From Allobosea sp. OK403 (GTDB lineage: Bacteria > Pseudomonadota > Alphaproteobacteria > Rhizobiales > Beijerinckiaceae): a DNA stretch of 64,000 nucleotides. The stretch is taken from positions 248,001 through 312,000 of the forward strand of contig NZ_FOQV01000001.1 in NCBI RefSeq assembly GCF_900113835.1. Direction: 5' to 3'. Below the pieces are notes generated by a model. It was not told the origin of the DNA, did not search any database, and saw only the letters and a program-made list of their open reading frames with translations. Positions 9,542 through 19,550 of this stretch are shown piece after piece. How positions within the stretch are numbered: position 1 is the first letter of the stretch; every line of letters begins with the position of its first letter. Both the position numbers and the translations under genes were made by a program.

Positions 9542-10342
9542 ATGATGCGTCCCCACCAGTTTCCCGTCGCCGCCGGTCATATTCCTCCCGGAGCGATCGG
9601 CCATAATCGCGGTGTGGTCCGTCCGAACTATGCCTTCATGCCGCCCGAGGGCGTGCTGGTCAGCCGCCTGCCGCAATTCGAGCGCACCATCGGCCGCATC
9701 CTGACCGCCCCGGTCATGGGCGCGCGCTTCGCGCAATATGTGCTGGAGATCGAGCCCGGCGGCGGTACGCGCCAGCCCTTCCGCGAGGACGGTATCCAGC
9801 ATTTCTACTATGTCCTGTCCGGGCAGGTGGGTTTTGCGATCGCTGGCGGCCCCGCCCAGGCCTTGACGTCAGGTGGCTTCGCCTATGTCCCGGCCGGAGT
9901 TGCCTTCTCGTTGCGCAATGAGGGGCCGGAGCCGGCACGGGTGCTGGCCTTGCGCAAGCGCTTTGAAGCGATCGACCTGCCCGCGCCGGAACCGATCATC
10001 TCGCATCGCGACGCCGTGCCGGTCACCAACCATACCGGGCTCGAGGGGCGCGGCTTCCAGTTCCTGCTGCCCTATGGCGACATGCGCTTCGACTTTGAGA
10101 TGAACCTGATGTGGTTCAAGCCGGGCACATGCTTCCCCGATGTCGAAACCCATGTGATGGAGCACGGGCTCTACATGCTGGAAGGGCAGGGGCTCTATTT
10201 CCTCGGCACGGAGTGGCACGAGATCTGGGCGCAGGATTTCATCTGGATGGGCGGTTACTGCCCGCAGCAATTCTACCCGGCCGGCTTCGGCGACGCCTGC
10301 TATCTGCTCTACAAGAACGTCAATCGCGACGTCGCGCTGTAG
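9542..10342 (+). CDS. allE: (S)-ureidoglycine aminohydrolase
   Basis: 266 residues, bicupin fold. The C-terminal cupin contains the manganese-binding signature ETHVMEHGLYMLEGQG, characteristic of the YlbA/AllE family, and the protein ends GDACYLLYKNVNRDV as in that family. It releases ammonia from (S)-ureidoglycine to give ureidoglycolate in allantoin (purine) breakdown. GGAGAA precedes the ATG pair. No other purine-degradation gene is visible nearby, so its partners must lie elsewhere. Confidence 0.9.
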   Translation: MMRPHQFPVAAGHIPPGAIGHNRGVVRPNYAFMPPEGVLVSRLPQFERTIGRILTAPVMGARFAQYVLEIEPGGGTRQPFREDGIQHFYYVLSGQVGFAIAGGPAQALTSGGFAYVPAGVAFSLRNEGPEPARVLALRKRFEAIDLPAPEPIISHRDAVPVTNHTGLEGRGFQFLLPYGDMRFDFEMNLMWFKPGTCFPDVETHVMEHGLYMLEGQGLYFLGTEWHEIWAQDFIWMGGYCPQQFYPAGFGDACYLLYKNVNRDVAL

Positions 10343-10356
10343 CGGCGCTCGCGCCT

Positions 10357-10659
10357 TTATTCCGCTGGCCAGCTCTCTTCCGGCCAATCGCGGGCATTGT
10401 GGATCACGCGCAGGATGACGAGGCGCGAGGTCTCGGGGATCGCATATGCGATCATATAGGGCAGGCGAGGGATCGTCCGTTCATAGGTGGCGCCAACGCG
10501 CCCGGGGCGCCCCGTCGGCATCTCTGCCAGCGTCCGCGCGGCGTCGTCGATGGCCGCCGCCACGCGGCGGGCCGCATGCGGATTGTCTCGTGCGATGAAG
10601 CTGATCGTCGCGTTGAAATCATCGAGGGCGCTGGCGGGCCACTCGACGCTTCGGCTCAT
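10357..10659 (-). CDS. RelE/ParE-family toxin
   Basis: 100 residues with the ParE/RelE fold pattern: an N-terminal helix pair (SALDDFNATISFIARDNPHA), then RPGRVGATYERTIPRLPYMIAY and the closing strand LVILRVIHNARDWP with the family R and W near the C-terminus. Its start overlaps the antitoxin stop by 4 bp (ATGA). It probably inhibits gyrase or cleaves ribosome-bound mRNA; which of the two cannot be told from sequence. Confidence 0.88.
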   Translation of the reverse strand: MSRSVEWPASALDDFNATISFIARDNPHAARRVAAAIDDAARTLAEMPTGRPGRVGATYERTIPRLPYMIAYAIPETSRLVILRVIHNARDWPEESWPAE

Positions 10660-10913
10660 GCCTTGATCCGTTCCGCCGCCGCTATCGTTTTCTCAAGGCG
10701 CGCGATGGCCTCGTCATGGGACACCACCCGGCCCGCCTGCATGTCGGCGAGGCCGTCACGCACGCCGTCGATGATCGCGCTCTCGCGGGCGACATAGGCT
10801 TCGATCGCCTCGGCCGCGAGATAGGAGTTCGTCCGGCGTGTCGCTGAGGCGATCCTTCCGAGGCCATCCTTCACCTCCTTGGAGAGGCGGATCGTCATGG
10901 TCGTGCTGCTCAT
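10656..10913 (-). CDS. Ribbon-helix-helix antitoxin (CopG/ParD-like)
   Basis: 85 residues from ATG 10913. TMTIRLSKEVKDGLGRIA is the ribbon-helix-helix DNA-binding strand and first helix; the C-terminal half is an acidic, charged helix (SHDEAIARLEKTIAAAERIKA) that would wrap the toxin. A longer reading from 10943 is possible, but the short one starts just before the domain, and a -10-like TAGATT next to the TGTACA palindrome lies upstream, as expected for autoregulation. Confidence 0.85.
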   Translation of the reverse strand: MSSTTMTIRLSKEVKDGLGRIASATRRTNSYLAAEAIEAYVARESAIIDGVRDGLADMQAGRVVSHDEAIARLEKTIAAAERIKA

Positions 10914-10999
10914 CCGCGGCCGCCTGTGTTTGAATGTACACAATCTAGCACATCGGCATTCGGCAGGCCATCGCAGCGTCGATCCAAAACCACCCGTTT

Positions 11000-11025
11000 A
11001 CACGGCGAAAGTCCTATCGCCGTGT
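11000..11025. repeat. Perfect hairpin between the toxin-antitoxin pair and hppA
   Basis: Arms ACACGGCGA (11000-11008) and TCGCCGTGT (11017-11025) with an 8-nt loop. No T-run follows on either strand, so an operator or leader hairpin is as likely as a terminator. Confidence 0.6.
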
Positions 11026-11187
11026 TTGCGATTCTGTTCGAAACTTGGCACAAATTTGGCTGACACTGACGAGGCGCATGCGGGCGCGATTTTCTCGGGC
11101 CCGCATTTTCACGAGTCAGGCGTCCAAGAACGTTAAGGGGAGCGCAAAGCCTCTCCGCGGGTCGAAAGCTCAAGGTCAGGAAACCGA

Positions 11188-13344
11188 ATGTCAGCTCTAC
11201 TGATTATCATCGTTTTAAGTGCGCTTTCGATCGCATATGGCGTCTGGGCCTATGGCGACGTGATGAAGCGCGATGCCGGCAACCAGCGCATGCAGGAGAT
11301 TTCCGCTGCGGTGGCCGAGGGCGCGCAGGCCTATCTCAAGCGCCAATACATGACCATCGCGCTCGTCGGCATCGTGCTCTTCGCGGTGCTCGCCTATCTG
11401 CTCGGGCAATGGGTCGCGATCGGCTTCCTGATCGGCGCGGTGCTTTCGGGCCTCGCCGGATTCATCGGCATGAACGTCTCCGTCCGGGCCAATGTCCGCA
11501 CGGCGCAGGCGGCGATGCAGTCGCTGGGCGACGGCCTCGACGTCGCCTTCAAGGCGGGCGCCGTCACCGGCATGCTGGTGGCGGGGCTCGCGCTGCTCGG
11601 CGTCGCGGTCTATTACGGCGTCCTGACCTCGTTCCTCGGCTTCACCCCATCGAGCCGCACCGTCATCGACTCGCTCGTCGCGCTCGGTTTCGGCGCCTCG
11701 CTGATCTCGATCTTCGCCCGCCTCGGCGGCGGCATCTTCACCAAGGGCGCCGATGTCGGCGCCGACCTCGTCGGCAAGGTCGAGGCCGGAATCCCGGAGG
11801 ATGATCCGCGCAACCCTGCCACCATTGCCGACAATGTCGGCGACAATGTCGGCGATTGCGCCGGCATGGCGGCAGACCTGTTCGAGACCTATGCGGTGAC
11901 GCTGGTCGCCACCATGGTGCTGGCCGCGATCTTCTTCGCGGGACAGGCGACGCTGGGCACCATGATGCTCTACCCGATGGCGATCGGCGCATCCTGCATC
12001 GTCACCTCGATCATCGGCACCTTCTTCGTCAAGCTCGGCGCCAACCAGTCGATCATGGGCGCGCTCTACAAGGGCTTCATCGCGGCCGGCGTGCTCTCGA
12101 TCGGCGCGATTGCGGCGGTCAACTACCTGATGTTCGGCGGCTTCTCGGCCTCGTTCACCACGGTGCAGGGCGTCACCTTCACCTCGGGCGGCCTCTTCGG
12201 CTGCGCGCTGGTCGGCCTGGCGGTAACGCTGCTCATCGTCGTCATCACCGAATACTACACCGGCACCGGCAAGCGCCCGGTCGTCTCGATCGCGCAGGCC
12301 TCGGTTACCGGCCACGGCACCAACGTCATCCAGGGCCTTGCGGTCTCCTTGGAATCGACCGCGCTGCCGACCATCGTGATCATCGCCGGCATCATCGTCG
12401 CCTATGGCCTGGCCGGCTTGTTCGGCATCGCCATCGCCACCACGGCCATGCTGGCGCTCGCGGGCGTGGTCGTGGCGCTCGACGCCTTCGGCCCGGTCAC
12501 CGACAATGCCGGCGGCATCGCCGAAATGGCGGGCCTGCCCAAGGAGGTGCGCCACTCCACCGACGCGCTCGATGCGGTGGGCAACACCACCAAGGCGATC
12601 ACCAAGGGTTATGCGATCGGCTCCGCCGGCCTCGGCGCCCTGGTGCTGTTTGCCGCCTACACCTCCGATCTCAACTTCTTCATCGGAGAAGCCAACAAGG
12701 CGGGCTCGACGACGTTCCAGTACTTCAAGGGCGTCACTGTCGATTTCTCGCTGTCGAACCCCTATGTCGTCGTCGGCCTGCTGCTCGGCGGCCTGATCCC
12801 CTTCCTCTTCGCCGGCATGGGCATGACCGCGGTCGGCCGCGCCGCCGGCTCGGTGGTGGAGGAGGTCAGGCGTCAGTTCAAGGAGAAGCCCGGCATCATG
12901 GACGGCACCGAGCGGCCTGATTACGGCCGCGCCGTCGATATGCTGACCAAGGCCGCGATCAAGGAAATGATCGTGCCTTCGCTGCTGCCGGTGCTCGCGC
13001 CGATCGTGACCTTCTTCGCGATCAACGCCATTGCCGGAAAGAACCAGGCCTTTGCCTCCGTCGGCGCCATGCTGATGGGCGTCATCGTCACCGGCATTTT
13101 TGTGGCCATCTCCATGACCTCGGGCGGCGGCGCCTGGGACAACGCCAAGAAGTCCTTCGAGGACGGCTTCGTCGACAAGGACGGCGTGCGCCACATGAAG
13201 GGCTCCGAGGCGCACAAGGCCTCGGTGACCGGCGACACCGTCGGCGACCCCTACAAGGACACGGCGGGCCCCGCCGTGAACCCGGCGATCAAGATCACCA
13301 ACATCATCGCATTGCTGCTGCTGGCGATCCTGGCGCATTCCTGA
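11188..13344 (+). CDS. hppA: Membrane-bound proton-pumping pyrophosphatase
   Basis: 718 residues, about sixteen membrane helices. It couples pyrophosphate hydrolysis to proton export. The catalytic acidic loop [19 protein letters not shown] and the segment [10 protein letters not shown] are visible; the lysine in the latter marks the potassium-independent type. A second acidic substrate loop is [15 protein letters not shown] and the conserved end is [15 protein letters not shown]. It is monocistronic, with a 244-nt upstream region and a strong terminator 28 nt after the stop. Confidence 0.97.
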   Translation: MSALLIIIVLSALSIAYGVWAYGDVMKRDAGNQRMQEISAAVAEGAQAYLKRQYMTIALVGIVLFAVLAYLLGQWVAIGFLIGAVLSGLAGFIGMNVSVRANVRTAQAAMQSLGDGLDVAFKAGAVTGMLVAGLALLGVAVYYGVLTSFLGFTPSSRTVIDSLVALGFGASLISIFARLGGGIFTKGADVGADLVGKVEAGIPEDDPRNPATIADNVGDNVGDCAGMAADLFETYAVTLVATMVLAAIFFAGQATLGTMMLYPMAIGASCIVTSIIGTFFVKLGANQSIMGALYKGFIAAGVLSIGAIAAVNYLMFGGFSASFTTVQGVTFTSGGLFGCALVGLAVTLLIVVITEYYTGTGKRPVVSIAQASVTGHGTNVIQGLAVSLESTALPTIVIIAGIIVAYGLAGLFGIAIATTAMLALAGVVVALDAFGPVTDNAGGIAEMAGLPKEVRHSTDALDAVGNTTKAITKGYAIGSAGLGALVLFAAYTSDLNFFIGEANKAGSTTFQYFKGVTVDFSLSNPYVVVGLLLGGLIPFLFAGMGMTAVGRAAGSVVEEVRRQFKEKPGIMDGTERPDYGRAVDMLTKAAIKEMIVPSLLPVLAPIVTFFAINAIAGKNQAFASVGAMLMGVIVTGIFVAISMTSGGGAWDNAKKSFEDGFVDKDGVRHMKGSEAHKASVTGDTVGDPYKDTAGPAVNPAIKITNIIALLLLAILAHS

Positions 13345-13371
13345 GCGGCTGCGTGTCGCGCAATGAGATGG

Positions 13372-13398
13372 ACCCCGCGGAGCGATCCGCGGGGTTTT
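13372..13398 (+). terminator. Rho-independent terminator of hppA
   Basis: ACCCCGCGG (13372-13380), a 6-nt loop, CCGCGGGGT (13387-13395) and then a short T-run. It lies directly downstream of the hppA stop. Confidence 0.9.
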
Positions 13399-13467
13399 CC
13401 ATTGTTCGGCAAAGACTTGCGGCCATCAGTTGAATCAAGACGCGGATCCCTTGAAACAACCTGCGAA

Positions 13468-13487
13468 GCTACGGTCGCAACCGTAGC
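13468..13487. promoter_or_regulatory. TetR-type operator upstream of the EamA exporter
   Basis: A perfect 8-bp dyad GCTACGGT / ACCGTAGC around CGCA, 59 bp before the exporter start. Its size and sequence style match operators of TetR-family repressors. No TetR gene lies in the window, so the regulator would be encoded elsewhere. Confidence 0.5.
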
Positions 13488-13546
13488 GTTCCTGCAAGTT
13501 CTGGGATGTCGGCTGTGACATGGTCCTTCCAACCAAGGAGAGCGCC

Positions 13547-14473
13547 ATGACGACACAAGCCCTGACCACCCCTGCTGCGGAGGCGAATCGTGCCACCGAA
13601 CTCGGCCTGCTGCTGGTTCTCGCCACGCTCTGGGGCGGCTCCTACAGCTTCATCAAGATCGGCGTGGAGACGATCCCGCCCCTGACCCTGATCGCGGCGC
13701 GCACGCTGATCGCCGGTGCGATCCTGCTCGCCATCATCCGCTGGCGGGGTGTGAAGCTGCCGCGCGATTCTGCAAGCTGGCGGCGTTTCCTGGTGCAGGC
13801 CTGCCTTAACAGCGTCGTGCCCTTCACGCTGATCGCCTGGGCCGAACGCAGCGTCGATGCTGGCCTCGCCTCGATCCTGAACGGAACCACGCCCGTCTTC
13901 GTTTTCCTGATCGGGCTGGCGCTGGCGCCGGGCAAGCGTCCGGACGCGCGCAAGGCGCTCGGCGTGCTGGCGGGCGTGGCCGGGATCAGCCTGATCGTCG
14001 GTGTTCAGGCCTTCGCCGGGCTGGGCAGCGCCGTCGTGCCGCAATTGGCGATCGTGCTGGCGACCGTATGTTACGCTTGCGCCGCTCTGTTTGGCCGGAA
14101 TTTCGGCGGCATGGACCCGCTCCTGCCGGCGGCCGGCTCGATGCTGATGGGCGCTGCCGTGCTGCTGCCATTCGCGCTTGTCATCGACCGGCCCTGGACG
14201 CTGACGCCCTCCCGGGACTCGCTGATGGCGTTGCTTGCACTTGCGGTGTTCTCGACGGCGCTCGCTTTCGCGATCTATTTCCGCCTGATCCGCACGCTCG
14301 GCGCGGTCGGGACCACGGCCGTGTCCTATCTGCGCGTACCGATCGGGGTCGCCATCGGCATCCTGTTCCTGGGCGAGAGCTTGAGCCCGACAGCCTGGAC
14401 GGGGCTCGCTTTGGTCGTGCTCGGCGTCGCGGCGATGACGTTTCCCGAGCGCAAGCTAGCGGTTCGCGCCTGA
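13547..14473 (+). CDS. EamA-family (DMT) exporter
   Basis: 308 residues with ten predicted membrane helices in two EamA repeats (about 18-145 and 160-300). WGGSYSFIKIGVETIPP and RTLIAGAILL are typical of the first repeat. Members export amino acids, nucleosides or drugs. ATG 13547 was chosen for the AAGGAGA site just upstream. An 8-bp dyad 59 bp upstream suggests TetR-type control, and a bidirectional terminator follows. Substrate not assignable. Confidence 0.88.
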   Translation: MTTQALTTPAAEANRATELGLLLVLATLWGGSYSFIKIGVETIPPLTLIAARTLIAGAILLAIIRWRGVKLPRDSASWRRFLVQACLNSVVPFTLIAWAERSVDAGLASILNGTTPVFVFLIGLALAPGKRPDARKALGVLAGVAGISLIVGVQAFAGLGSAVVPQLAIVLATVCYACAALFGRNFGGMDPLLPAAGSMLMGAAVLLPFALVIDRPWTLTPSRDSLMALLALAVFSTALAFAIYFRLIRTLGAVGTTAVSYLRVPIGVAIGILFLGESLSPTAWTGLALVVLGVAAMTFPERKLAVRA

Positions 14474-14497
14474 GCACAGCGAGCCCGCGCTCAAAGA

Positions 14498-14525
14498 AAA
14501 ACCCGCGGCGTGAGCCGCGGGTTTT
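14498..14525. terminator. Bidirectional terminator
   Basis: AAAACCCGCGGC (14498-14509), loop GTGA, GCCGCGGGTTTT (14514-14525). The A-run on one side and T-run on the other let it end both the EamA gene and the convergent bamE gene. Confidence 0.92.
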
Positions 14526-14550
14526 GTGTTTCGCCAAGCCGTTTGAACGG

Positions 14551-15045
14551 TCACGTGCCGAATGGCGTGAACCTGGTGACGCCCTTGAAGAGGTTGCGCA
14601 GGAAGCTCTGCTCCTCGCCGCCGGTCGGGGTGGTGCGGCTGATGAAGTCGAAGGGCACACCGTCCTGCAGGCCGTAATTGGCGATGCGCTCGACCTTGAA
14701 GGCCTTGTTGAAATAGATCACCAGCACCTTCTGGTCGACCACGCTCAGATCCTGGAACTGGAAGCGCCGGCGCACCGTCTGGCTGATGTAGTAGAAGGTC
14801 CGGTTGCCGACCGTGGAGGTGGTCGAGGGCGTGCCGAGCGCCGTCAGCACGGCCTGCACGTCCATGCCCGGCTTGACCTGGGCGATGAGCGCGTCATCCA
14901 TGACGAAGCCGCGCGTGTATTCCTCATTGAGGCCCGCAGAGGTCGGGAGCATGAAACCGCCGGCGTCCGGGCCGCAGCCCGCCAATGCCAGGGACGATGT
15001 CGCAAGGATGCCGAGCAGGGCGGCGCGGCGATTGGTGAGGGTCAT
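14551..15045 (-). CDS. bamE: Outer membrane assembly lipoprotein BamE
   Basis: 164 residues. The signal peptide ends in the lipobox LALAGC with C24 as the lipidated residue. The SmpA/OmlA fold follows (ALIAQVKPGMDVQAVLTALG, then FYYISQTVRRRFQF). BamE is a lipoprotein of the BAM complex, which inserts beta-barrel proteins in the outer membrane. It is divergent from the bc1 chaperone gene, a neighbour pair seen across Rhizobiales. Confidence 0.92.
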   Translation of the reverse strand: MTLTNRRAALLGILATSSLALAGCGPDAGGFMLPTSAGLNEEYTRGFVMDDALIAQVKPGMDVQAVLTALGTPSTTSTVGNRTFYYISQTVRRRFQFQDLSVVDQKVLVIYFNKAFKVERIANYGLQDGVPFDFISRTTPTGGEEQSFLRNLFKGVTRFTPFGT

Positions 15046-15186
15046 TGGGACTCAAATCCAGGCCGTGGCGTCAAGGGCGAAAGGCCCAAGCCGCTTGTCA
15101 AATGGGTAAGGCTTGGCGTAACGCCCGAGCATGGCTTTGGCAAGGCAAGGACCCGCTTGGGACCTTAGCAAGGAGATGGCTGCGTA

Positions 15187-15729
15187 ATGTTCGGCCTATT
15201 CGGCAAGCGTGAAGCCCGGCTCGCACCGGTGAACGCCTTGTTCGCGCGCGTCGCCGAGGCGTCGCGGCGGCCGGCTTTCTATATCGAAGGCGGCATTCCC
15301 GACACATTCGAGGGGCGCTTCGAATCGCTGACGCTGCACACCTTCCTGGTGCTGCACCGCCTGCGCGAATTGCCGGCGCCGGCCGCCGATCTGGCGCAGG
15401 ACTTCGTCGATGCCTGCTTTTCCTATCTCGAACTTGGTTTCCGCAATGGCGGCATCAGCGATATCGCGGTACCCAAGCGGATGAAGAAGATCGCCCAGAG
15501 CTTCTTCGGCCGGATCAAGGCCTATGAGGCCGCACTTGTCTCGGCGGAGCCGGAGGCGCTGACCGAGGCGCTGCGCCGCAATGCGAGCCAGGGCGAGGGG
15601 GCCGCAATCCTGGCGGACTATATGAGGCGGGCGCAGGCAGGGCTGGCGGCCCGCACGCTTGAAGCGATCCTGAACGAGCCCGAGCTGTTCCCGGCCCTGG
15701 CGCAGCTGGAACGTAGCCATGTCGCCTGA
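15187..15729 (+). CDS. Ubiquinol-cytochrome c chaperone family protein
   Basis: 180 residues, all helical, from ATG 15187. FEGRFESLTLHTFLVLHRLRE and GGISDIAVPKRMKKIAQSFFGR match the CBP3/UQCC1-like chaperone family that assists assembly of the cytochrome bc1 complex. Its end overlaps the DUF177 gene by 11 bp. Function is by family resemblance. Confidence 0.88.
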   Translation: MFGLFGKREARLAPVNALFARVAEASRRPAFYIEGGIPDTFEGRFESLTLHTFLVLHRLRELPAPAADLAQDFVDACFSYLELGFRNGGISDIAVPKRMKKIAQSFFGRIKAYEAALVSAEPEALTEALRRNASQGEGAAILADYMRRAQAGLAARTLEAILNEPELFPALAQLERSHVA

Positions 15730-16279
15730 TCCGGAGAAGATTTTGCCCCTGAGCCATCCCGTCCGTGTTGAGGGCATCAAGCTGCGCCCCGGCAACGTCA
15801 CCGTCTCCGCACCGGCAGAGGCGCTGCCTCGCATCGCCGCCGAACTCGGCCTGGCTTCGCTGGAGGCGCTGGAGGCGCATTACACGCTTTCGCGCAATGG
15901 CGAGAAGGTCAAGCTCGAGGGCGCGATCCAGGCGAAGGCGCACCAGATCTGCGTGGTTACGCTCGAGTCCTTCCCGGTCGAGATCAAGGTTCCGATGAAG
16001 CTCGATTTCGCCCCCGAGGACGAGGCGCGGATCGCGGCGAGGCGCGGCGATGCCGGCGATGAAGGCGAGATCGACATCGAGGTCAGGCTGAACGAGGCCG
16101 ACCCGCCGGAGCCCATCGTCGACGGCGTCATCGATCTGGGGGCGGTCACGCTGGAATTCTTGGCGCTGGCGCTCGATCCCTATCCGCGCAAGCCTGGCGT
16201 GAGTTTCGATGTGGCGCCGGCCGAGCCTGGCATCGAATCGCCTTTTGCGGTTCTGGCCAAGCTGAAACGCGAACAATGA
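15719..16279 (+). CDS. DUF177/YceD family protein
   Basis: 186 residues. [27 protein letters not shown] is the conserved DUF177 core; in place of a four-cysteine zinc site this copy keeps one Cys at QICVV, as alphaproteobacterial forms do. The acidic region [20 protein letters not shown] and the closing PFAVLAKLK are also typical. In many bacteria the gene precedes rpmF and plsX and is tied to 23S rRNA stability. Here plsX follows, but rpmF is absent from the gap. Confidence 0.88.
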   Translation: MSPDPEKILPLSHPVRVEGIKLRPGNVTVSAPAEALPRIAAELGLASLEALEAHYTLSRNGEKVKLEGAIQAKAHQICVVTLESFPVEIKVPMKLDFAPEDEARIAARRGDAGDEGEIDIEVRLNEADPPEPIVDGVIDLGAVTLEFLALALDPYPRKPGVSFDVAPAEPGIESPFAVLAKLKREQ

Positions 16280-16394
16280 GGCGGGCAGCAGCCTTCGCGG
16301 CGGCTTGCAGCGGCGGCTCAAGTCGCTATTGTCCGGCCCGCAACGCGCTGCCTCCACAAGAAGGGCGGCCGCTCCCAGGATCCACCATCACCTC

Positions 16395-17453
16395 ATGACA
16401 CGTCCGGTTACAATCGCGCTCGATGCGATGGGCGGAGACCACGGCCCATCCGTGGTCATTCCCGGCGCCGCCCTGACGCTGGAGCGGCGTCCCGATGCGC
16501 GCTTCGTGATCTTCGGCGACGAGACGCAGGTCATGCCGTTGCTCGACGCGCATCCCAGGCTCAAGGCGGTCACCACCTTCCACCACACGGATGTGTCGGT
16601 GAAAATGGACGACAAGCCGAGCCAGGCGCTGCGCTATGGCCGCTATAAATCCTCGATGTGGCGTGCCATCGATGCGACCAAGACCGGCGAGGCCGATGTC
16701 ACGATCTCGGCCGGCAACACCGGCGCGTTGATGGCGATGTCGAAATTCTGCCTCAAGTCGATGCCGCAGGTCGACCGCCCGGCGATCGCATGCCTGTGGC
16801 CGACCGTGCGCGGCGAGAGCGTCGTGCTCGATGTCGGTGCGACGATCGGCGCGGATGCCCGCCACCTCGTCGATCTCGCGGTGATGGGCGCGGCCATGGC
16901 CCGCGTCGTCTTCGATATCGACCGCCCGACGGTCGGCCTGCTCAATGTCGGCGTCGAGGAGATCAAGGGCGTCGAGGCGGTGAAGGAAGCCGGCCGCATT
17001 CTGCGCGAGAGCAACCTGCCGCATCTGGCCTATCACGGCTTTGTCGAGGGCGACGACCTCGGCAAGGGCACGGTCGATGTCGTGGTCACCGAGGGCTTCA
17101 CCGGCAATATCGCGCTGAAGACGGCAGAGGGCACCGCCCGCCAGATCGCCTCCTATCTGCGTGCGGCGATGAGCCATTCGCTGATGGCCAAGATCGGCTA
17201 TCTCTTCGCGCGCAGCGCCTTTGCCGCGCTCAGGGACAAGATGGATCCGCGCAAGGTCAATGGCGGCGTCTTCCTGGGGCTCGAGGGCATCGTCATCAAG
17301 AGCCATGGCGGCACCGACGCCATTGGCTTCGCCAGCGCCGCCGAACTGGGCTATGAAATGGCTCGCGAGAACCTGATGGCGAAGGTCCGCGAGATGGTGG
17401 CCGCGACTGCGCGGCCGGAGGCGGCGGCGCAGCAGGCCGCCACCGCCGAATAG
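16395..17453 (+). CDS. plsX: Phosphate acyltransferase PlsX
   Basis: 352 residues. PlsX makes acyl-phosphate from acyl-ACP for the PlsY step of phosphatidate synthesis. The start [13 protein letters not shown] and the segments [15 protein letters not shown] and [14 protein letters not shown] are diagnostic. ATG 16395 was preferred because the domain begins at residue 5; the frame is open further upstream. fabH follows after 12 nt, giving the conserved plsX-fabH pair. Confidence 0.96.
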   Translation: MTRPVTIALDAMGGDHGPSVVIPGAALTLERRPDARFVIFGDETQVMPLLDAHPRLKAVTTFHHTDVSVKMDDKPSQALRYGRYKSSMWRAIDATKTGEADVTISAGNTGALMAMSKFCLKSMPQVDRPAIACLWPTVRGESVVLDVGATIGADARHLVDLAVMGAAMARVVFDIDRPTVGLLNVGVEEIKGVEAVKEAGRILRESNLPHLAYHGFVEGDDLGKGTVDVVVTEGFTGNIALKTAEGTARQIASYLRAAMSHSLMAKIGYLFARSAFAALRDKMDPRKVNGGVFLGLEGIVIKSHGGTDAIGFASAAELGYEMARENLMAKVREMVAATARPEAAAQQAATAE

Positions 17454-17465
17454 GGAACAGCTTTC

Positions 17466-18443
17466 TTGTCCATTCTGCGCTCCATTCTGTGCGGTTGCGG
17501 CTCCTATCTGCCGCAACGCATCGTCACCAACGCCGAGCTGGCACAGCGCGTCGACACGACCGATGAGTGGATCGTGCAGCGCACCGGCATCCGACAGCGC
17601 CATATCGCGGCCGATGACGAGGCGACCTCGGTGCTGGGCCTGAAGGCGGCGCAGGCTGCGCTCGCCGACGCCGGCATGGACGCCTCCGAGATCGATCTGA
17701 TCATCGTCGCGACCGCGACGCCCGATCACACCTTTCCCGCGACCGCGACACAGATCCAGGCCGCGCTCGGCATCAATGGCGGCGCAGCCTTCGATCTCCA
17801 GGCGGTCTGCTCGGGCTTCGTCTTCGCGCTCGCGACGGCCGACAAGTTCCTGACCACGGGCGCCGCCAAGGCTGCGCTCGTCATCGGTGCGGAGACCTTC
17901 TCGCGCATCCTCGACTGGGAGGACCGCACCACTTGCGTCCTCTTCGGCGACGGCGCCGGCGCGGTCGTGCTGAAGGCAGGTCCCGGCGAGGGCACGCTCG
18001 CCGATCGCGGCGTGCTGGCGACCCATATCCGCTCGGATGGCCGCTACAAGGACAAGCTCTATGTGGATGGCGGCGCGGGTTCGACTAAGACCGTCGGCTT
18101 CCTGCGCATGGAGGGCAAGGAGGTTTTCCGCCACGCCGTCGTCAATCTGGCGGAGACGGTTCGGCACACCTTCGAGGAGACGGGGCTGACTGGCGCCGAT
18201 ATCGACTGGTTCGTGCCGCATCAGGCCAACCGTCGCATCATCGACGCCACCGCCCACAAGCTGGGCATCGGCCATGAGCGCGTCGTCGTCACCGTCGACC
18301 GGCATGGCAACACCTCGGCGGCCTCGATTCCGCTGGCGCTTGCCGAGGCGCATCACGACGGCCGCATCAAGCGCGGACAGCTCGTCCTGATCGAGGCCAT
18401 GGGTGGCGGTTTCACCTGGGGGTCTGCCTTGATCCGGTGGTGA
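17466..18443 (+). CDS. fabH: Beta-ketoacyl-ACP synthase III
   Basis: 325 residues with a TTG start. FabH condenses acetyl-CoA with malonyl-ACP to start fatty-acid synthesis. The catalytic triad is visible: C115 in LQAVCSGF, His in [10 protein letters not shown] and Asn in [10 protein letters not shown]. It lies 12 nt after plsX in a lipid-synthesis operon, with ihfA and a MerR gene downstream, as in most Rhizobiales. Confidence 0.96.
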   Translation: MSILRSILCGCGSYLPQRIVTNAELAQRVDTTDEWIVQRTGIRQRHIAADDEATSVLGLKAAQAALADAGMDASEIDLIIVATATPDHTFPATATQIQAALGINGGAAFDLQAVCSGFVFALATADKFLTTGAAKAALVIGAETFSRILDWEDRTTCVLFGDGAGAVVLKAGPGEGTLADRGVLATHIRSDGRYKDKLYVDGGAGSTKTVGFLRMEGKEVFRHAVVNLAETVRHTFEETGLTGADIDWFVPHQANRRIIDATAHKLGIGHERVVVTVDRHGNTSAASIPLALAEAHHDGRIKRGQLVLIEAMGGGFTWGSALIRW

Positions 18444-18496
18444 AGCACGGCGCAGGAAACCCGTCGAATTATGACGGATTTACTTGGTTTTTCTAA

Positions 18497-18513
18497 CAAA
18501 TTTCCAAAATTTG
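18497..18513. promoter_or_regulatory. AT-rich perfect dyad upstream of ihfA
   Basis: CAAATTT (18497-18503), CCA, AAATTTG (18507-18513), within an AT-rich island in a GC-rich chromosome, 122 bp before ihfA. It may be part of a promoter or a nucleoid-protein site; no specific regulator is recognised. Confidence 0.35.
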
Positions 18514-18634
18514 GGTGAGTTGGCGGGTGTTCGAGGATTGACCGGCGCAGCCGGGACGCCTAGCGTCCGCCATCCATATTGGCGAAGGGCAGGCGGCATG
18601 CCCGCTGGCCGACATAACGCCTTGGAGGATATGA

Positions 18635-18949
18635 ATGGCGGGGCAAACGGTTACTCGCGCCGATCTGTGCGAGGCTGTCTATCAGAAGATCGGTCTGTCG
18701 CGGACGGAGTCGTCGAAGCTCGTCGAGGCGGTGCTGGACGAAATCTGTGACGCGGTCGCGCGCGGCGAGAACGTGAAGTTATCCTCTTTCGGATCCTTCG
18801 TCGTGCGAGACAAGGGCGAGCGAATCGGGCGTAATCCGAAGACGGGAGTCGAAGTCCCGATCGAGCCGCGTCGTGTTATGGTGTTCAAGCCTTCGAATGT
18901 GATGAAGGCGCGCATCAACGGACAGTTGGGTGAGGGCGAAGACGAGTGA
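18635..18949 (+). CDS. ihfA: Integration host factor subunit alpha
   Basis: 104 residues, the HU/IHF fold. [19 protein letters not shown] at the start and the DNA-clasping arm [17 protein letters not shown] with its intercalating proline are visible. IHF-alpha pairs with IHF-beta to bend DNA by about 160 degrees. GGAGG precedes the ATG. It overlaps the frame of the next MerR gene at GTGA. Confidence 0.96.
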   Translation: MAGQTVTRADLCEAVYQKIGLSRTESSKLVEAVLDEICDAVARGENVKLSSFGSFVVRDKGERIGRNPKTGVEVPIEPRRVMVFKPSNVMKARINGQLGEGEDE

Positions 18950-18981
18950 GCCTGGAGTTCCACACCGGCGATGAGGCCGAA

Positions 18982-19533
18982 ATGGACACCAAGAGCGCAG
19001 ATGCCTTCCGGACGATCAGCGAGGTCGCAGAAGACCTCGATATTCCTCAACATGTGCTGCGTTTCTGGGAAACGCGCTTCACGCAGATCAAGCCGCTCAA
19101 GCGCGGCGGCGGGCGGCGCTATTATCGTCCCGACGACGTCGCGCTGCTGAAGGGCATTCGCCGTCTGCTCTACGGCGAGGGCTACACCATCAAGGGGCTG
19201 CAGCGCATCCTCAAGGAGCAGGGGCCGCGCCATGTCCAGGCCATCGGCCGAGGCGCGCCGGTCGGCCCGCCGGGGCCGGAGCGGGCATCCGCGCCAGCGA
19301 CAGCGATGCAGGGCGATGCCGGGGCGGTCCATGCCACGGCCGCCTACCCGCAGGAGGGCGAGCCGCATCAGGCGTTCGCGCCCCAGAACTTCGCGCCCCA
19401 GCATTCGCGTCCGATCCCGCCCGAAGGCCTCGACGATCTGACGCTGCTCGCCGCGGTTCTGGCCGAGCTCGGCGAATGCAAGCGCATCCTGCGCAGCGCC
19501 CTGGCGCCTCAGCCTGTTCCCGACGGCGCCTGA
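18982..19533 (+). CDS. MerR family transcriptional regulator (ihfA-linked)
   Basis: 183 residues from ATG 18982; an earlier GTG at 18946 overlaps the ihfA stop and is also possible. [18 protein letters not shown] then [18 protein letters not shown] is the MerR winged helix, continuing to [14 protein letters not shown]. The C-terminal half is a low-complexity Ala/Pro/Gln-rich linker (about 85-160) followed by a short helix. The ihfA-merR pair is conserved in alphaproteobacteria; the target is unknown. Confidence 0.85.
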   Translation: MDTKSADAFRTISEVAEDLDIPQHVLRFWETRFTQIKPLKRGGGRRYYRPDDVALLKGIRRLLYGEGYTIKGLQRILKEQGPRHVQAIGRGAPVGPPGPERASAPATAMQGDAGAVHATAAYPQEGEPHQAFAPQNFAPQHSRPIPPEGLDDLTLLAAVLAELGECKRILRSALAPQPVPDGA

Positions 19534-19550
19534 CGCGGCTGGAGCAGTTT

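Noticed and set aside
11215-13338. A 707-codon frame antisense to hppA
   Set aside because: It mirrors the real gene in a GC-rich frame, is rich in Arg, Gly, Asp and His, and has no domain or ribosome site.
16280-16394. rpmF between the DUF177 gene and plsX
   Set aside because: No frame there encodes a ribosomal L32 protein.
16326-18356. A 676-codon minus-strand frame across plsX and fabH
   Set aside because: Antisense shadow; both sense genes have clear families and catalytic residues.
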